DNA from: Methanomassiliicoccales archaeon LGM-DZ1
GTDB lineage: Archaea; Thermoplasmatota; Thermoplasmata; Methanomassiliicoccales; Methanomethylophilaceae
Reading direction: 5' to 3'
Assembly (NCBI GenBank): GCA_030168595.1
Contig: CP115556.1
Coordinates: forward strand, 868,001 to 932,000
DNA: 64,000 nucleotides
Shown: piece by piece, positions 8,601 to 16,279 of the stretch
Position numbering within the stretch: position 1 is the first letter of the stretch
Layout: each line of letters starts with the position of its first letter
Position numbers and translations under genes: made by a program
The notes under the pieces: model-generated
Seen by the model: only the letters and a program-made list of their open reading frames with translations
Databases searched by the model: none
What the model was told of the DNA's origin: nothing

Positions 8601-9955
8601 GCTTCATGGAAGGTTTCGACCTGCCTTCTAAACTTCTTTCCGCCCTGCGGGCGGCCGCGGACACTGTCCGCGGCCATGATTTTATCCAATGCTACTCGCA
8701 CTTCGATGCCGACGGCATAACCGCCGCCGCCATCATCTCGAAGGCCCTACTCCGCGAAGGGAAGGAGTTCCGCATGACGATCTTCCCGACGCTCAACGAG
8801 GAGCAGATGAAGACGATCGAGGAGACCCCGTCGGAGTGCGTCCTGATAACCGATCTCGGAGCATCCTACATCAAGCGCTTCGATGCCCTGCCCTGCGACG
8901 CGGTGGTCCTGGACCACCACACGGTGAAGGACCAGGCGGAGAAGGCCGTCTACGCCAACCCCCACCTGTACGGGATCGACGGCATGACCTCGGGATGCGG
9001 CGCGACGATGGCGTTCCTTTTCGCTGTCACCCTTGACGAATCCAACTGGGACCTCGCGCCCCTGGCCCTCGCCGGCATGGCAGGGGACAGGCAGCACATC
9101 AACGGCCTCAGCGGGCTGAACGCCTTCGTCCTGAGCGGCGCTGAGCAGAGAGGGCTGGCCGAGGAGAGGCCGGGCTCTCTGATCCCGCCCGGGAAGCTCT
9201 CCGAGTCCCTTTACCTGTCCACCGACCCCTACATCCGCGGAGTGAGCGGCAGCGAGACGGGGACGGCGGCCCTGCTGGCCGATGCGGGGATATCCGGGGA
9301 CAGGTCCCAGGCGGACCTGACCGAGGAGGAGAAGGACAGGCTGTCCAGCCTCATCGCCCTGAAGCTGATCTCCCAGGGGGTCACCCGCGAGAAGCTCGAG
9401 GAGCTGGCCCGCACCAGGTACTGGCTCCCGGGCTGGAGAACCGATGCTGAGTCGCTCTCAGGCGTCCTGAACGCCGCCGGGCGCTCCGGGGAGGCCGGGC
9501 TGGGCGTCGCCGCAGGGATGGGCGATGCCGAGTCCCTGAAGGCCGCCGAGGAGATCGACAGGGCATCCTCCAGGGAACTCCTGGAGGCAGTCCTGGCCGT
9601 CGACAGGGAGGGCCTGGTCCAGATGGAGAACATCCAGTGGTTCGATTCTTCCGTCGTCGGCTTCACCGGGATGGTCTGCGGGACCGCCATGAGCTACTTC
9701 GCCGACCCGTCGAAGCCCACTGTCGGCGTGAACACCTCCGACCCGAAGGCGAACGCCTCCTCGAGAGCGACATTCTCCCTGCTCGATGCAGGCGTCGACC
9801 TCGCCGAGGCCATGTCTGAGGCCGCCAGGGCCGCAGGCGGCGAAGGGGGAGGCCACAAGATCGCTGCAGGCGGTTCGTTCCCGTCCGAAAGGGTGCAGGA
9901 CTTCCTCAGGGCCGCCGACGAGGCCGTCGGCCGGCAGAAGAAGACTAAGAACTGA
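8597..9955 (+). CDS. DHH-family exonuclease (archaeal RecJ-like)
   Basis: The 452-residue protein has the DHH phosphoesterase motifs: SHFDADGITAA (residues ~34-44), an acidic ITDLGASY, and VVLDHHTVKD. A C-terminal DHHA1 part follows with the glycine-rich GGEGGGHKIAAGG that contacts the substrate. Archaeal members work as single-strand exonucleases, often with GINS at the replication fork. The GTG start overlaps the rps15 stop (GTGA); an ATG nine bases later is an alternative. The position behind S15 supports the identification, but nuclease polarity cannot be read from sequence. Confidence 0.9.
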   Translation: MSFMEGFDLPSKLLSALRAAADTVRGHDFIQCYSHFDADGITAAAIISKALLREGKEFRMTIFPTLNEEQMKTIEETPSECVLITDLGASYIKRFDALPCDAVVLDHHTVKDQAEKAVYANPHLYGIDGMTSGCGATMAFLFAVTLDESNWDLAPLALAGMAGDRQHINGLSGLNAFVLSGAEQRGLAEERPGSLIPPGKLSESLYLSTDPYIRGVSGSETGTAALLADAGISGDRSQADLTEEEKDRLSSLIALKLISQGVTREKLEELARTRYWLPGWRTDAESLSGVLNAAGRSGEAGLGVAAGMGDAESLKAAEEIDRASSRELLEAVLAVDREGLVQMENIQWFDSSVVGFTGMVCGTAMSYFADPSKPTVGVNTSDPKANASSRATFSLLDAGVDLAEAMSEAARAAGGEGGGHKIAAGGSFPSERVQDFLRAADEAVGRQKKTKN

Positions 9956-10068
9956 GAACAGCATCCGGCCGGACCGATTTGAACCGACCGGAGCAGGTAT
10001 CTGAGGTACAGCCATTGTCTGAACGCCGGTTCTGACTCGGCAGATGGCTGAGAACGATATTCCCTATA

Positions 10069-11052
10069 TCAGTCGCGCCAGGTAACGGGGACCTCGTCGG
10101 TCCTGAAACGCTGCCTGACCTCGGTATCAGCGATGTCCATCCTGACCCCGGAGCCGTACATCAGGTTCCCCAGCCAGGCGATCATGGCGCCGTTGTCCCT
10201 GCAGAGGTTCCTGTCGGGGACGAACATCCTCCCGCCGCGCTCCTTGGCCATCTCAGAGAGCATATCGCGGAGACGGCCGTTCTGGGCCACCCCGCCGCCC
10301 AGGAGGACCTCTGACTTGCCCACATGGGCCATCGCCCTCTCCGTGACCTCTGTGAGCATCGCGAAGGCGGTCTCCTGGACTGAATAGCAGATGTCCTCGA
10401 TCCTGCAGCCCCTGTCCCTGTAGGACTCGGCGGCTGTCAGTATCCCGGAGAAGGAGATGTCCATCCCCTTGACCGAGTAAGGGAGGTCCAGGAGCCTGTC
10501 GCCGTCCTTGGCCAGCTTCTCGATGGCCGGCCCGGCGTAGAATCCCAGGCCGAGCTCCCTGCCGAGCTTGTCCAGCATGTTCCCGATCCCGACATCCTGG
10601 GTCTCTCCGAAGATGCGGTAGCGGCGGTCCGAATAGGCGATCACCTGGGTGTTGCCTCCCGAGGCATACAGCAGGACCGGGTCGGAGCATCCGGTGGTCG
10701 CATTGCCGATCTCGATATGGGCGATGCAGTGGTTGACGCCGACGATCGGGACCCCGAGGGACAGCGCGAGGGACCTCGCGGCGGTGCCCGCGACGCGCAG
10801 GCAGGGGCCGAGGCCCGGGCCCATGGAGAACGAGACCAGGTCCACGTCGTGAATGGAGATCCCTGCCTCTTCCAGGGCCTTCCCGATGTCTCCGGCGACG
10901 ACCTCGGCATGGTGGTTGGCCGCCTCCCTGGGGTGGAGCCCGCCCTGGGGCGGCCGGTACATGTCGATCACGTTCGACATTATCTTCCCGTCCGAATCGA
11001 CGATGCCCACGCCCAGAGTGTGCGCCGTGCCCTCGATCCCCAGCGTTATCAT
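10069..11052 (-). CDS. kae1: tRNA N6-adenosine threonylcarbamoyltransferase, KEOPS subunit Kae1
   Basis: This 327-residue protein is Kae1/TsaD. Iron-binding histidines are in [14 protein letters not shown] (H108 and H112), with the ASKHA nucleotide-binding motifs [13 protein letters not shown] and [16 protein letters not shown]. It transfers threonylcarbamoyl to A37 of ANN-decoding tRNAs in the KEOPS complex. In many euryarchaea Kae1 is fused to the kinase Bud32; here it is not, and no Bud32 lies nearby. The start at 11052 ([10 protein letters not shown]) matches the family; an upstream start would add 17 unrelated residues. The gene converges on the DHH gene with a 113-base gap in which I see no gene. 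Confidence 0.95.
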   Translation of the reverse strand: MITLGIEGTAHTLGVGIVDSDGKIMSNVIDMYRPPQGGLHPREAANHHAEVVAGDIGKALEEAGISIHDVDLVSFSMGPGLGPCLRVAGTAARSLALSLGVPIVGVNHCIAHIEIGNATTGCSDPVLLYASGGNTQVIAYSDRRYRIFGETQDVGIGNMLDKLGRELGLGFYAGPAIEKLAKDGDRLLDLPYSVKGMDISFSGILTAAESYRDRGCRIEDICYSVQETAFAMLTEVTERAMAHVGKSEVLLGGGVAQNGRLRDMLSEMAKERGGRMFVPDRNLCRDNGAMIAWLGNLMYGSGVRMDIADTEVRQRFRTDEVPVTWRD

Positions 11053-11145
11053 CGCCCTTCCATGGAAGTCGTGATAATAACCGTTTCCCAAATCTTCCTG
11101 CATATCGGAGGGCCAGAACCTGCCGGTCCGGGACCGGGCATTCGG

Positions 11146-11158
11146 AAAGTATAATTAT
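11146..11158 (+). promoter_or_regulatory. TATA element of tRNA-Val
   Basis: AGTATAATTATAT lies about 30 bases upstream of the mature tRNA 5' end. Confidence 0.6.
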
Positions 11159-11182
11159 ATCCAGTTATTACAGAGGCCTACT

Positions 11183-11258
11183 GGGCTCGTGGTCTAGGGG
11201 TTATGACGTCACATTGACATTGTGAAGGTCGCCAGTTCAAATCTGGCCGGGCCCACCA
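11183..11258 (+). tRNA. tRNA-Val (anticodon GAC)
   Basis: The acceptor stem pairs GGGCTCG with CGGGCCC (one G-T pair). The anticodon stem TCACA/TGTGA encloses TTGACAT, giving GAC. The T-arm contains GTTCAAATC, and CCA is encoded (11256-11258). A T-run at 11277-11283 could end transcription. The 3' end of this gene is repeated at 15736-15754, which suggests it has served as an integration site. Confidence 0.95.
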
Positions 11259-11260
11259 TC
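11242..11260 (+). repeat. Possible attachment site, left copy (3' end of tRNA-Val)
   Basis: The 19 bases covering the T-arm end, acceptor strand and CCA recur in the same direction at 15736-15754 with one mismatch. tRNA 3' ends are common targets of integrases. No integrase gene is left between the copies. Confidence 0.55.
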
Positions 11261-11672
11261 TTAGATGGCCAGCAAGATTTTTTTAGGTCATGTTAAATTT
11301 TAATCCGAAATCTCAGCCGGGTTCCGGCTGATCATCACGGCCGCGTTTCGTTAACGGGGACCTTATTCCATTCAGGCAGCGCCCGCCAACCACATTATCA
11401 GCCCCGTTTTGGTTAAACTTTGCGTAGCTTCCGCTGTGCGACCGCCTTCTGCAGGTGCTGTGCCTCAGCTCTCGTGCGGGCGGGATCTCCGCCGGGCCGC
11501 CATCTTATTCACGCCCATCCGCCCCTCCGGGACGGAGGACCTCACCGCGTATCCGGCTGTCCCTCGGCTTTGCGCCATCTTTTGCTTCGGCCTGCCGCTG
11601 ATGCGGCGGCCAAATGGTGCTCGGCGATTAAGGCCCCGGGATGCCCGCGCTCGGCGCCCGCATATCAGGGGT
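11261..11672. other. Non-coding stretch between tRNA-Val and the IS110 transposase
   Basis: No credible gene is seen in these ~410 bases. The first ~140 bases are AT-richer and probably belong to the old chromosome or island. The rest is GC-rich, with several self-complementary words (for example CCTCCGTCCCGGAGG on the minus strand), and lies directly 3' of the transposase. IS110-group elements use a structured guide (bridge or seek) RNA encoded in a non-coding end, so part of this region may be the right end of the element. I could not fix the boundary. Confidence 0.4.
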
Positions 11673-12794
11673 TCAGTCCGCCGCCGGATCCCCCTCCGCT
11701 TCCTCCGCCATCTCGGCGGAGCGTTCCAGGAGCTCCCTGTCGGTGCTGAAGGGCCTGCGGTTCCTCAGCACCGACCAGACCACGGTCACCAGCTTGCGCG
11801 CGGCCGCCACCTGGGCCTCCCGGTGGGAGACCCCCCTCGCCCTCAGCCTGTTGTAGAGGGCCGAGACCACCGAGTCCTCGGCGGTGCGGACGTGGACGAT
11901 CGCCGACTGGCACAGCAGCCTGCGCATCTCTCTGTCGCCGCGGTGCGTGGTCGCGCACCGGTGCGAGGTCTCCGCCGATTCGCGCACCTTCGGCACCAGG
12001 CCGAAGTACGCCGCCAGCTGGGCCGACGACCCGAAGCGCTTCACGTCGATGATCATAGAGACCGCGTACGCGGCCGAGACCGCGCCGAACCCCGGGATGC
12101 TCATCACCAGGTCGAAGTCGGTGATGTGCCCGAACGTCGCCCGGATCAGCCTGGCCTCCTCGTCGGTGCGGGCCTTTATCGACCTCGCCTCCGACACGAG
12201 GAGCCTCAGGCAGGTGTCCCTCGAGTCCCACATCTCCTTCATCGCCTTCTTCGAGAAGATGTCGGAGTAATCCTTGCTCAGCCTGATCCCGTGGAGGAGC
12301 ATGTGCATCCTGGCCCGGCGCTTGAGGTCCGCCAGGTGCCTCTTCTCCGCGAGGACCGCGCGGCATATCTCGCGCCGCTCCATCCAGACCGGGGACGGCA
12401 TCTTGCAGACGGCGAACTCGCGCTCGCCGTTCAGCCTCCGCCGCATGTACCCCGCGAGCTCGGCCGCATCGTTGGCGTCGGTCTTCTTCACGGACTTGGT
12501 GATCCGGTAGAGGTCCTGGGCCTGCGCCACGACCGTGTCGATCCCGAGGTTGGTCAGGACCCAGTAGGTCTCGTGCGTCTTCGTGGAGTTCTCGATGAGG
12601 ACATGCGCCTCATGCCCGCGGAGCGCCTCCGCGATCCGCGCTATGTCCTCGGGCTCCGACGGCTGCGTGCCGTGGTCCCTGTTGAAGCGCCTCAGGAACT
12701 CCTCCTCGTCTTCGCTCGGCTTCCCCGGGCCCGCATGGACCGCGCAGCATACCGCGGTCTTCTTGTGCAGGTCCATCCCGATCGCTATCCTCAA
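11673..12794 (-). CDS. IS110-family transposase (DEDD recombinase)
   Basis: A 373-residue protein with the two-domain IS110 layout. The RuvC-like N-terminal domain has its acidic residues in IAIGMDLHKKTAV, LIENSTKTHE and KTDANDAAELAG. The C-terminal Tnp_20 domain has the helix-hairpin-helix-like IPGFGAVSAAYAVSMI and the serine-containing RRLLCQSAIVHV. The reading frame appears intact, so the enzyme could be active. The TTG start at 12794 is preferred because IS110 proteins begin just before this IGMDLHKK motif and because GGGAGG lies about ten bases upstream; the frame is open further upstream to 12899. The family moves without terminal inverted repeats, guided by an RNA from the element's end. 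Confidence 0.9.
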   Translation of the reverse strand: MRIAIGMDLHKKTAVCCAVHAGPGKPSEDEEEFLRRFNRDHGTQPSEPEDIARIAEALRGHEAHVLIENSTKTHETYWVLTNLGIDTVVAQAQDLYRITKSVKKTDANDAAELAGYMRRRLNGEREFAVCKMPSPVWMERREICRAVLAEKRHLADLKRRARMHMLLHGIRLSKDYSDIFSKKAMKEMWDSRDTCLRLLVSEARSIKARTDEEARLIRATFGHITDFDLVMSIPGFGAVSAAYAVSMIIDVKRFGSSAQLAAYFGLVPKVRESAETSHRCATTHRGDREMRRLLCQSAIVHVRTAEDSVVSALYNRLRARGVSHREAQVAAARKLVTVVWSVLRNRRPFSTDRELLERSAEMAEEAEGDPAAD

Positions 12795-13148
12795 GCTTTC
12801 CTTGCCTCCCTGCCGCAACCTTCCCCGGAGGCCTGCCGAGGCGCCAATCTTTATCTCAGGTCGGCGATATTCCTCTCGGCCTGCGGTTTTTTGTTGCAAC
12901 TATGAATCAGCAGGTCGCTTTTTGAATGGGGCGGTCTTCTCTACACAGTGGACACCGATACTGCCGCCCTGGACGGAGGAAGGGCTCTGCCCGGAGGCGA
13001 GAGAATGAGGACAGGGCCCGGGAAGCACGGTCGGACCGGCGTGACTGCATTCAGTATAAATATCTCCGAATGCAGTATCGATTTCAGGGAGAAGATGACG
13101 GCTCCGGAAGGAGCCGGACCCTTGAGGCGGGTCAGTCCCGATCATTCC
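12795..13148. other. Non-coding region upstream of the IS110 transposase
   Basis: About 350 bases without a convincing gene. On the minus strand, AGATAAAGATTGG near 12845 could be the transposase TATA box. It also contains a TATA box inside an inverted repeat (13045-13075), a strong hairpin GGCTCC-GGAA-GGAGCC (about 13100-13115) and a second one, CATTCC-TTAC-GGAATG (about 13144-13159). In IS110-subgroup elements the guide RNA comes from the end upstream of the transposase, so this is the other place to look for it. Confidence 0.4.
13045..13075. promoter_or_regulatory. TATA box enclosed by an 8-bp inverted repeat
   Basis: CTGCATTC (13045-13052) and GAATGCAG (13068-13075) are perfect inverted arms around AGTATAAATATCTCC. 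This looks like a repressor operator over a promoter. The controlled transcript is unclear: on the plus strand it would begin near 13083 and read into the two hairpins. Confidence 0.5.
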
Positions 13149-13430
13149 TTACGGAATGTCGATGACGATCACGGCCTCGTCGGTCATGATCATCAGACGG
13201 AATCCGCGATTCCGACACTTGGTGACGATCAGTACGATCTTCTCGCCTCCTGCCGGGACGGTTCCGCGCATGCCGGGTGTAAGAGGTTCGGCATGCGCGA
13301 ACTTCCCGTCTCCCGGCGTCCTTCTGAATGCGGCGTATCCGAAATAAACATATCGGGATCGCGCATCTTTACAACATACCACATCCCCGAAGGGGATGTA
13401 AGAGAACAAAATGGGGCCAGTGAGGTTCAA
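13149..13430 (-). CDS. Small ORF behind the RHH gene, function unknown (93 aa)
   Basis: The frame would start with TTG at 13430, 16 bases after the stop of the RHH gene and on the same strand. The product has a protein-like C-terminal half (GEKIVLIVTKCRNRGFRLMI, then a hydrophobic strand) and a basic middle. A ~90-residue gene directly behind an RHH gene is the usual order of an antitoxin-toxin pair, but I see no recognisable toxin motif, no clear ribosome site and only moderate coding character. Confidence 0.35.
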   Translation of the reverse strand: MNLTGPILFSYIPFGDVVCCKDARSRYVYFGYAAFRRTPGDGKFAHAEPLTPGMRGTVPAGGEKIVLIVTKCRNRGFRLMIMTDEAVIVIDIP

Positions 13431-13446
13431 ATTTTAAGAATCGGTC

Positions 13447-13662
13447 TTATTCCATTTCTTTTTTGAGCCTAGCCAAGGCCAGTTCTATTCCATGCGACCA
13501 GCTCGCGAACTCGTGCTCCTGCACTCCCTTGTCGAGGAACTCGAAAAGATCCTGCGAGATTGTGATGTTCAGAGATTTTTTGTTGCGTTTTGTAACCTCA
13601 CCTATGCTGAGTTTTGATAACGAGGCAGGATCCTGATTGTCTGGCTCATGTGATTCCGGCAA
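13447..13662 (-). pseudogene. Ribbon-helix-helix DNA-binding gene cut at its 5' end by an IS element
   Basis: The C-terminal 46 codons encode a CopG/Arc-like RHH domain (KSLNITISQDLFEFLDKGVQ, then EFASWSHGIELALARLKK). The present N-terminus, MPESHEPDNQDPASLSKLSI, is read from the end of the IS1634-type element. If the element and one copy of its 6-base target duplication are removed, the right flank (15301-15313) supplies ATG GTA GTT ACA and the protein becomes MVVTKRNKKSLNITIS..., a normal 51-residue RHH protein. The gene is therefore interrupted at codon 4-5, but the IS end happens to give an in-frame ATG, so an extended protein could still be made. RHH proteins of this size are usually autoregulating repressors or antitoxins. 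Confidence 0.8.
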
Positions 13663-13677
13663 AGGGTATTTATATAA

Positions 13678-13702
13678 ACATCGTTATCACTATTAACGAT
13701 GT
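13678..13702. promoter_or_regulatory. Palindromic operator at the transposase start, IS copy A
   Basis: ACATCGTTA and TAACGATGT are perfect 9-bp inverted arms separated by TCACTAT, between the TATA box (13668-13678) and the ATG at 13699, and overlapping the ATG. The 9-mer TGATAACGA inside it also occurs in both terminal repeats of the element. It is a likely transposase-binding site for self-repression. Confidence 0.65.
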
Positions 13703-15270
13703 CATACAACGTGATCCAGCAGCAAAAGACCAAGACCGGGACGAGGTACTATCTCTACGAGGTCACTGCGGAATGGGATCCCGTGAAGAAATGTTCGAAG
13801 CAGAAACGCAGATATCTCGGTCCATGCGACGAGAAAGGCAATCTGCTGAAGAAGCCCGCGAAGAAGCAGACCATAGTGCGCAGTCCGTCCTACGGGCCGT
13901 ACTACATCATGTGGAACCTCGCCAGGGAATCGCATCTGGATGAGGTGCTGACCAAGATCTACGGTGCGAGGAACGCGAAGAGACTCCTGGCTCTTGCCAT
14001 ACTGGGAATCACCGACCCGGGCAGCGGGGACCTCCTGGAGGAGACGGTGGAGGACACCTACCTGCGCGAACTGATGGACATGGATTGGTCCTTCGAACAG
14101 TCGGAGGTCTGCAGGTTCCTGCAGACCGTGGGCGAGGATGCCGGCAGGAGGGAGGACCTCTTCGCGGAACTGTGTCCCGGGAAGGGATGCATGATCTTCG
14201 ACATAGTGTGCATGGGCACCGACTCCGACGGTCTGGAGTATTCCGAAGCCGGACGCAAGGCACGTTTCACAGGTTCGAAGCAGTTCAATCTCGGTATGGT
14301 GCATTCGATGGAGGACGGGCTGCCCTTCTGCTACCGCACCTATCCCGGTTCGGTGGCCGACGTGGTCACCCTGGACATAATCGTTGCCGATCTGAAGAGG
14401 ATGGGTTGCGACGGTTTCGAGATGGTGATGGACAGGGGGTTCTTCAGCGCGGGCAACGTGGAACTGATGATGGAACGCAGTGCGGGATTTACCGTCCCCG
14501 TACCGGCCAGGAACTCCATCCTGAAACTCCTGATATCCGATAGTGTGAAGGATATCGAATCCCCTCTGAACACCGACTATCTGGCGGGCAGTTCTGTACG
14601 CGGTTACGAGACCAGGGTTGTATTGGAGGAGGGGGAGTTCTCCATAGATCCCGACAAAGGGACGATAAGGGCCGTGGTATTCCAGGACGACGCCCGCAGG
14701 CAGACGGAGGTCTCTACCTTATACAGGAGGATCGGCGAGATGGAGAGTTTCCTGGCGGATAGGAAGTACGACGCATTCCTGCCGAAGAAACTGTCTGCGA
14801 ATCAGATCGAGATATACAATCTGCTGGAGGTATCCGATGCAAACGGGAGATACGATATCCGGAGGAAACGCAACGCCATAACGGCCAAGGAGAACGGATG
14901 CGGAAGGTTCGCTGTTCTTACGACATCCGATCTGCCGTGGAAGGAACTCATGATAGAATACAGGCAGAGGAACGATGTGGAATACGATTTCTCCCAATTG
15001 CAGTCGGACCTGTTCATGGGGATCAAAGGGAAATCTGATCAGAAGTCCGCCGAAGGAGGGCTCCTGGTGAACTTCCTTTCCCTGAGACTGAGACTAACTC
15101 TTCTGGACAGGATGAAGACCGCAGGGATAACGGACGAGATGTGGATCCCCAAGTTCATGAAGATCATGAGGAAACTGAGGATAACCCTGGTGGGCGACGA
15201 GTGGCGCCTCAACGAGGTCACGAGGAAACAGAGGGAACTCATATCCAAACTGGGTCTTCCGCTGCTGTGA
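13699..15270 (+). CDS. IS1634-family (IS4-like DDE) transposase, copy A
   Basis: A 523-residue DDE transposase. The conserved catalytic parts visible are CMIFDIVCMGTDSDGL with the first acidic residues, VMDRGFFSAGN with the second aspartate, and YRQRNDVEYDFSQLQSDLF with the glutamate of the YREK-like motif. The frame is intact and the terminal repeats are present, so the copy may be active. A TATA box about 27 bases upstream of the ATG points to a leaderless mRNA. The protein is clearly homologous along its length to copy B at 23589-25160 but not identical, so the two are different IS species of one family, not a recent duplication. Confidence 0.93.
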   Translation: MSYNVIQQQKTKTGTRYYLYEVTAEWDPVKKCSKQKRRYLGPCDEKGNLLKKPAKKQTIVRSPSYGPYYIMWNLARESHLDEVLTKIYGARNAKRLLALAILGITDPGSGDLLEETVEDTYLRELMDMDWSFEQSEVCRFLQTVGEDAGRREDLFAELCPGKGCMIFDIVCMGTDSDGLEYSEAGRKARFTGSKQFNLGMVHSMEDGLPFCYRTYPGSVADVVTLDIIVADLKRMGCDGFEMVMDRGFFSAGNVELMMERSAGFTVPVPARNSILKLLISDSVKDIESPLNTDYLAGSSVRGYETRVVLEEGEFSIDPDKGTIRAVVFQDDARRQTEVSTLYRRIGEMESFLADRKYDAFLPKKLSANQIEIYNLLEVSDANGRYDIRRKRNAITAKENGCGRFAVLTTSDLPWKELMIEYRQRNDVEYDFSQLQSDLFMGIKGKSDQKSAEGGLLVNFLSLRLRLTLLDRMKTAGITDEMWIPKFMKIMRKLRITLVGDEWRLNEVTRKQRELISKLGLPLL

Positions 15271-15366
15271 CCTCGTTATCAATTATCTGCATAAGTGAGG
15301 TTGTAACTACCATACGTAACAAAATTCTGCACAAACGGTTGAATAAGACCCAAATTAATCTTTGTA

Positions 15367-15387
15367 CTGCAAAGATTACCTTTGCAG
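15367..15387. promoter_or_regulatory. Perfect palindrome in the original promoter of the RHH gene
   Basis: CTGCAAAG (15367-15374) and CTTTGCAG (15380-15387) flank five bases. On the minus strand it lies just after a TATA element (TTATATTC, 15392-15399) and about 55 bases before the original RHH start codon, where an autoregulating RHH repressor would bind. The same TATA region could also serve the small plus-strand ORF that follows. Confidence 0.55.
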
Positions 15388-15447
15388 GAAGACCAGAATA
15401 TAACGAAATCGACGCTATCGGCGCAAGCTTTAGACGGCTCCTCGAAG

Positions 15448-15633
15448 GTGTTCTGCATCATATGCCCGGACGGGTCCAGGGTGCACCTCTGCCGCACCAC
15501 GGCGGAGTGGTCCGCGGCCGCCGGGGACATCCTCGTCTGCAGGGAGTATGAGGGCGACTACGCGAGGATCAACTGCGATAAGGAGGTGCGGGACGCCCTC
15601 GGCGATCAGTGGAGGACCAATCCGATAAACTGA
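15448..15633 (+). CDS. Small ORF next to the island boundary, function unknown (about 61 aa)
   Basis: The product (MFCIICPDGSRVHLC..., ending RDALGDQWRTNPIN) is cysteine-containing and acidic with normal codon usage. GTG at 15448 is used here; the frame is open back to a TTG at 15382. A TATA element (GAATATAA, 15392-15399) lies about 50 bases upstream. No family is recognised. It may be a remnant of the integrated element. Confidence 0.4.
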   Translation: MFCIICPDGSRVHLCRTTAEWSAAAGDILVCREYEGDYARINCDKEVRDALGDQWRTNPIN

Positions 15634-15700
15634 TTCCTCGAACCTTTTTCCCAAACTTTTTCTCGTTTTTTATTAGTCTGCAATCTGGCGCTATCAACGA

Positions 15701-16264
15701 TTATTTCCGCGTGTCTGGCACAAGAAAGTTACTGGTCTGGCCGGACCCACCATCCCCTTCGTTTTCGCTGATGCGCCCTTCAGGCGCTGTTCCTACTGAT
15801 CCCTTGTTCCTGCCGGCTGCGATCATCTTCCTGATGTTCTCGCTGAGCCTGCGCGTATAGGCGATGACGCTGCGGATCATCTCTTCGCTCTTCTCCGCAC
15901 CCAGGACATCGAAGGCATTCTCCGAGGCCTCGTACAGCGGCAGGAGCAGCTTCTCCGCGTAGGCCGTGCCCGATTCGGTGAGGCGGACCTGCTTGTTGCG
16001 GCGGTCCGAAAGGTCCTCGGACAGCTCCGCATAGCCTTTCTCCCAGAGCGCTCTCACGATCTGATTGACACTCTGCTTCGAGCACATCATCGCCTCGGAG
16101 ATCTCCTTCTGGGATATCGGGCCTGCATCGTACAGTATGTCGAGCACCAGCAGGCTCGTGTAGCTCATTCCGACTGATTTCGCATAATCCTGGTAGAGCC
16201 TGTCGGCGGCCGCTGTCGAGTCCATCAGCCTGTCCGTCCGGTCGGTCTTCTTGCTGCCTTCCAT
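15701..16264 (-). CDS. MarR-family transcriptional regulator
   Basis: A 187-residue protein with a winged helix: LLVLDILYDAGPISQKEISE, the recognition-helix region MMCSKQSVNQIVRALWEKG, and the wing SEDLSDRRNKQVRLTESG. MarR proteins bind palindromic operators as dimers and release on ligand binding. It lies 15 bases behind the MATE exporter gene, so both are probably co-transcribed, and a palindrome upstream of the MATE gene (17645-17665) is the likely binding site. The C-terminal ~35 residues, after MIAAGRNKG, are low in structure and are read through the tRNA-like repeat at 15736-15754, so the original stop may have been lost. Confidence 0.9.
   Translation of the reverse strand: MEGSKKTDRTDRLMDSTAAADRLYQDYAKSVGMSYTSLLVLDILYDAGPISQKEISEAMMCSKQSVNQIVRALWEKGYAELSEDLSDRRNKQVRLTESGTAYAEKLLLPLYEASENAFDVLGAEKSEEMIRSVIAYTRRLSENIRKMIAAGRNKGSVGTAPEGRISENEGDGGSGQTSNFLVPDTRK
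15736..15754 (+). repeat. Possible attachment site, right copy of the tRNA-Val 3' end
   Basis: TCTGGCCGG-A-CCCACCATC matches the tRNA-Val end at 11242-11260 in 18 of 19 positions and in the same orientation. No tRNA is formed here. It sits inside the 3' end of the MarR frame and marks the far side of the IS-rich stretch. Confidence 0.55.
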
Positions 16265-16279
16265 GCACCCCGTGCCTCC

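Larger units (their letters stand above)
13596..15300. mobile_element. IS1634-type insertion sequence, copy A
   Basis: The ends are CCTCACCTATGCTGAG...TTTGATAACGAGG on the left and the inverted near-copy CCTCACTTATGCAGATAATT...GATAACGAGG on the right, a terminal inverted repeat of about 30 bases. The element is flanked by TTGTAA at 13590-13595 and 15301-15306, a 6-base target duplication. The A/T next to the ends makes the exact boundary ambiguous by a base or so. It carries one transposase gene and has landed in the fourth codon of an RHH gene. Confidence 0.88.

Noticed and set aside
9956-10068. Possible tRNA or box C/D RNA between the DHH gene and kae1
   Set aside because: A GGTTCAAATC-like word is present on the minus strand, but the T-stem does not pair and no acceptor stem exists. 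Several CTGA words occur, but there is no box C.
11409-12905. 498-codon plus-strand frame across the IS110 region
   Set aside because: It is antisense to the transposase, is arginine/valine/leucine shadow sequence and matches no family; the minus-strand frame has clear IS110 motifs.
12900-13145. 81-codon minus-strand frame next to IS110
   Set aside because: Low-complexity proline/serine sequence crossing the TATA-palindrome and hairpins; no sign of coding.
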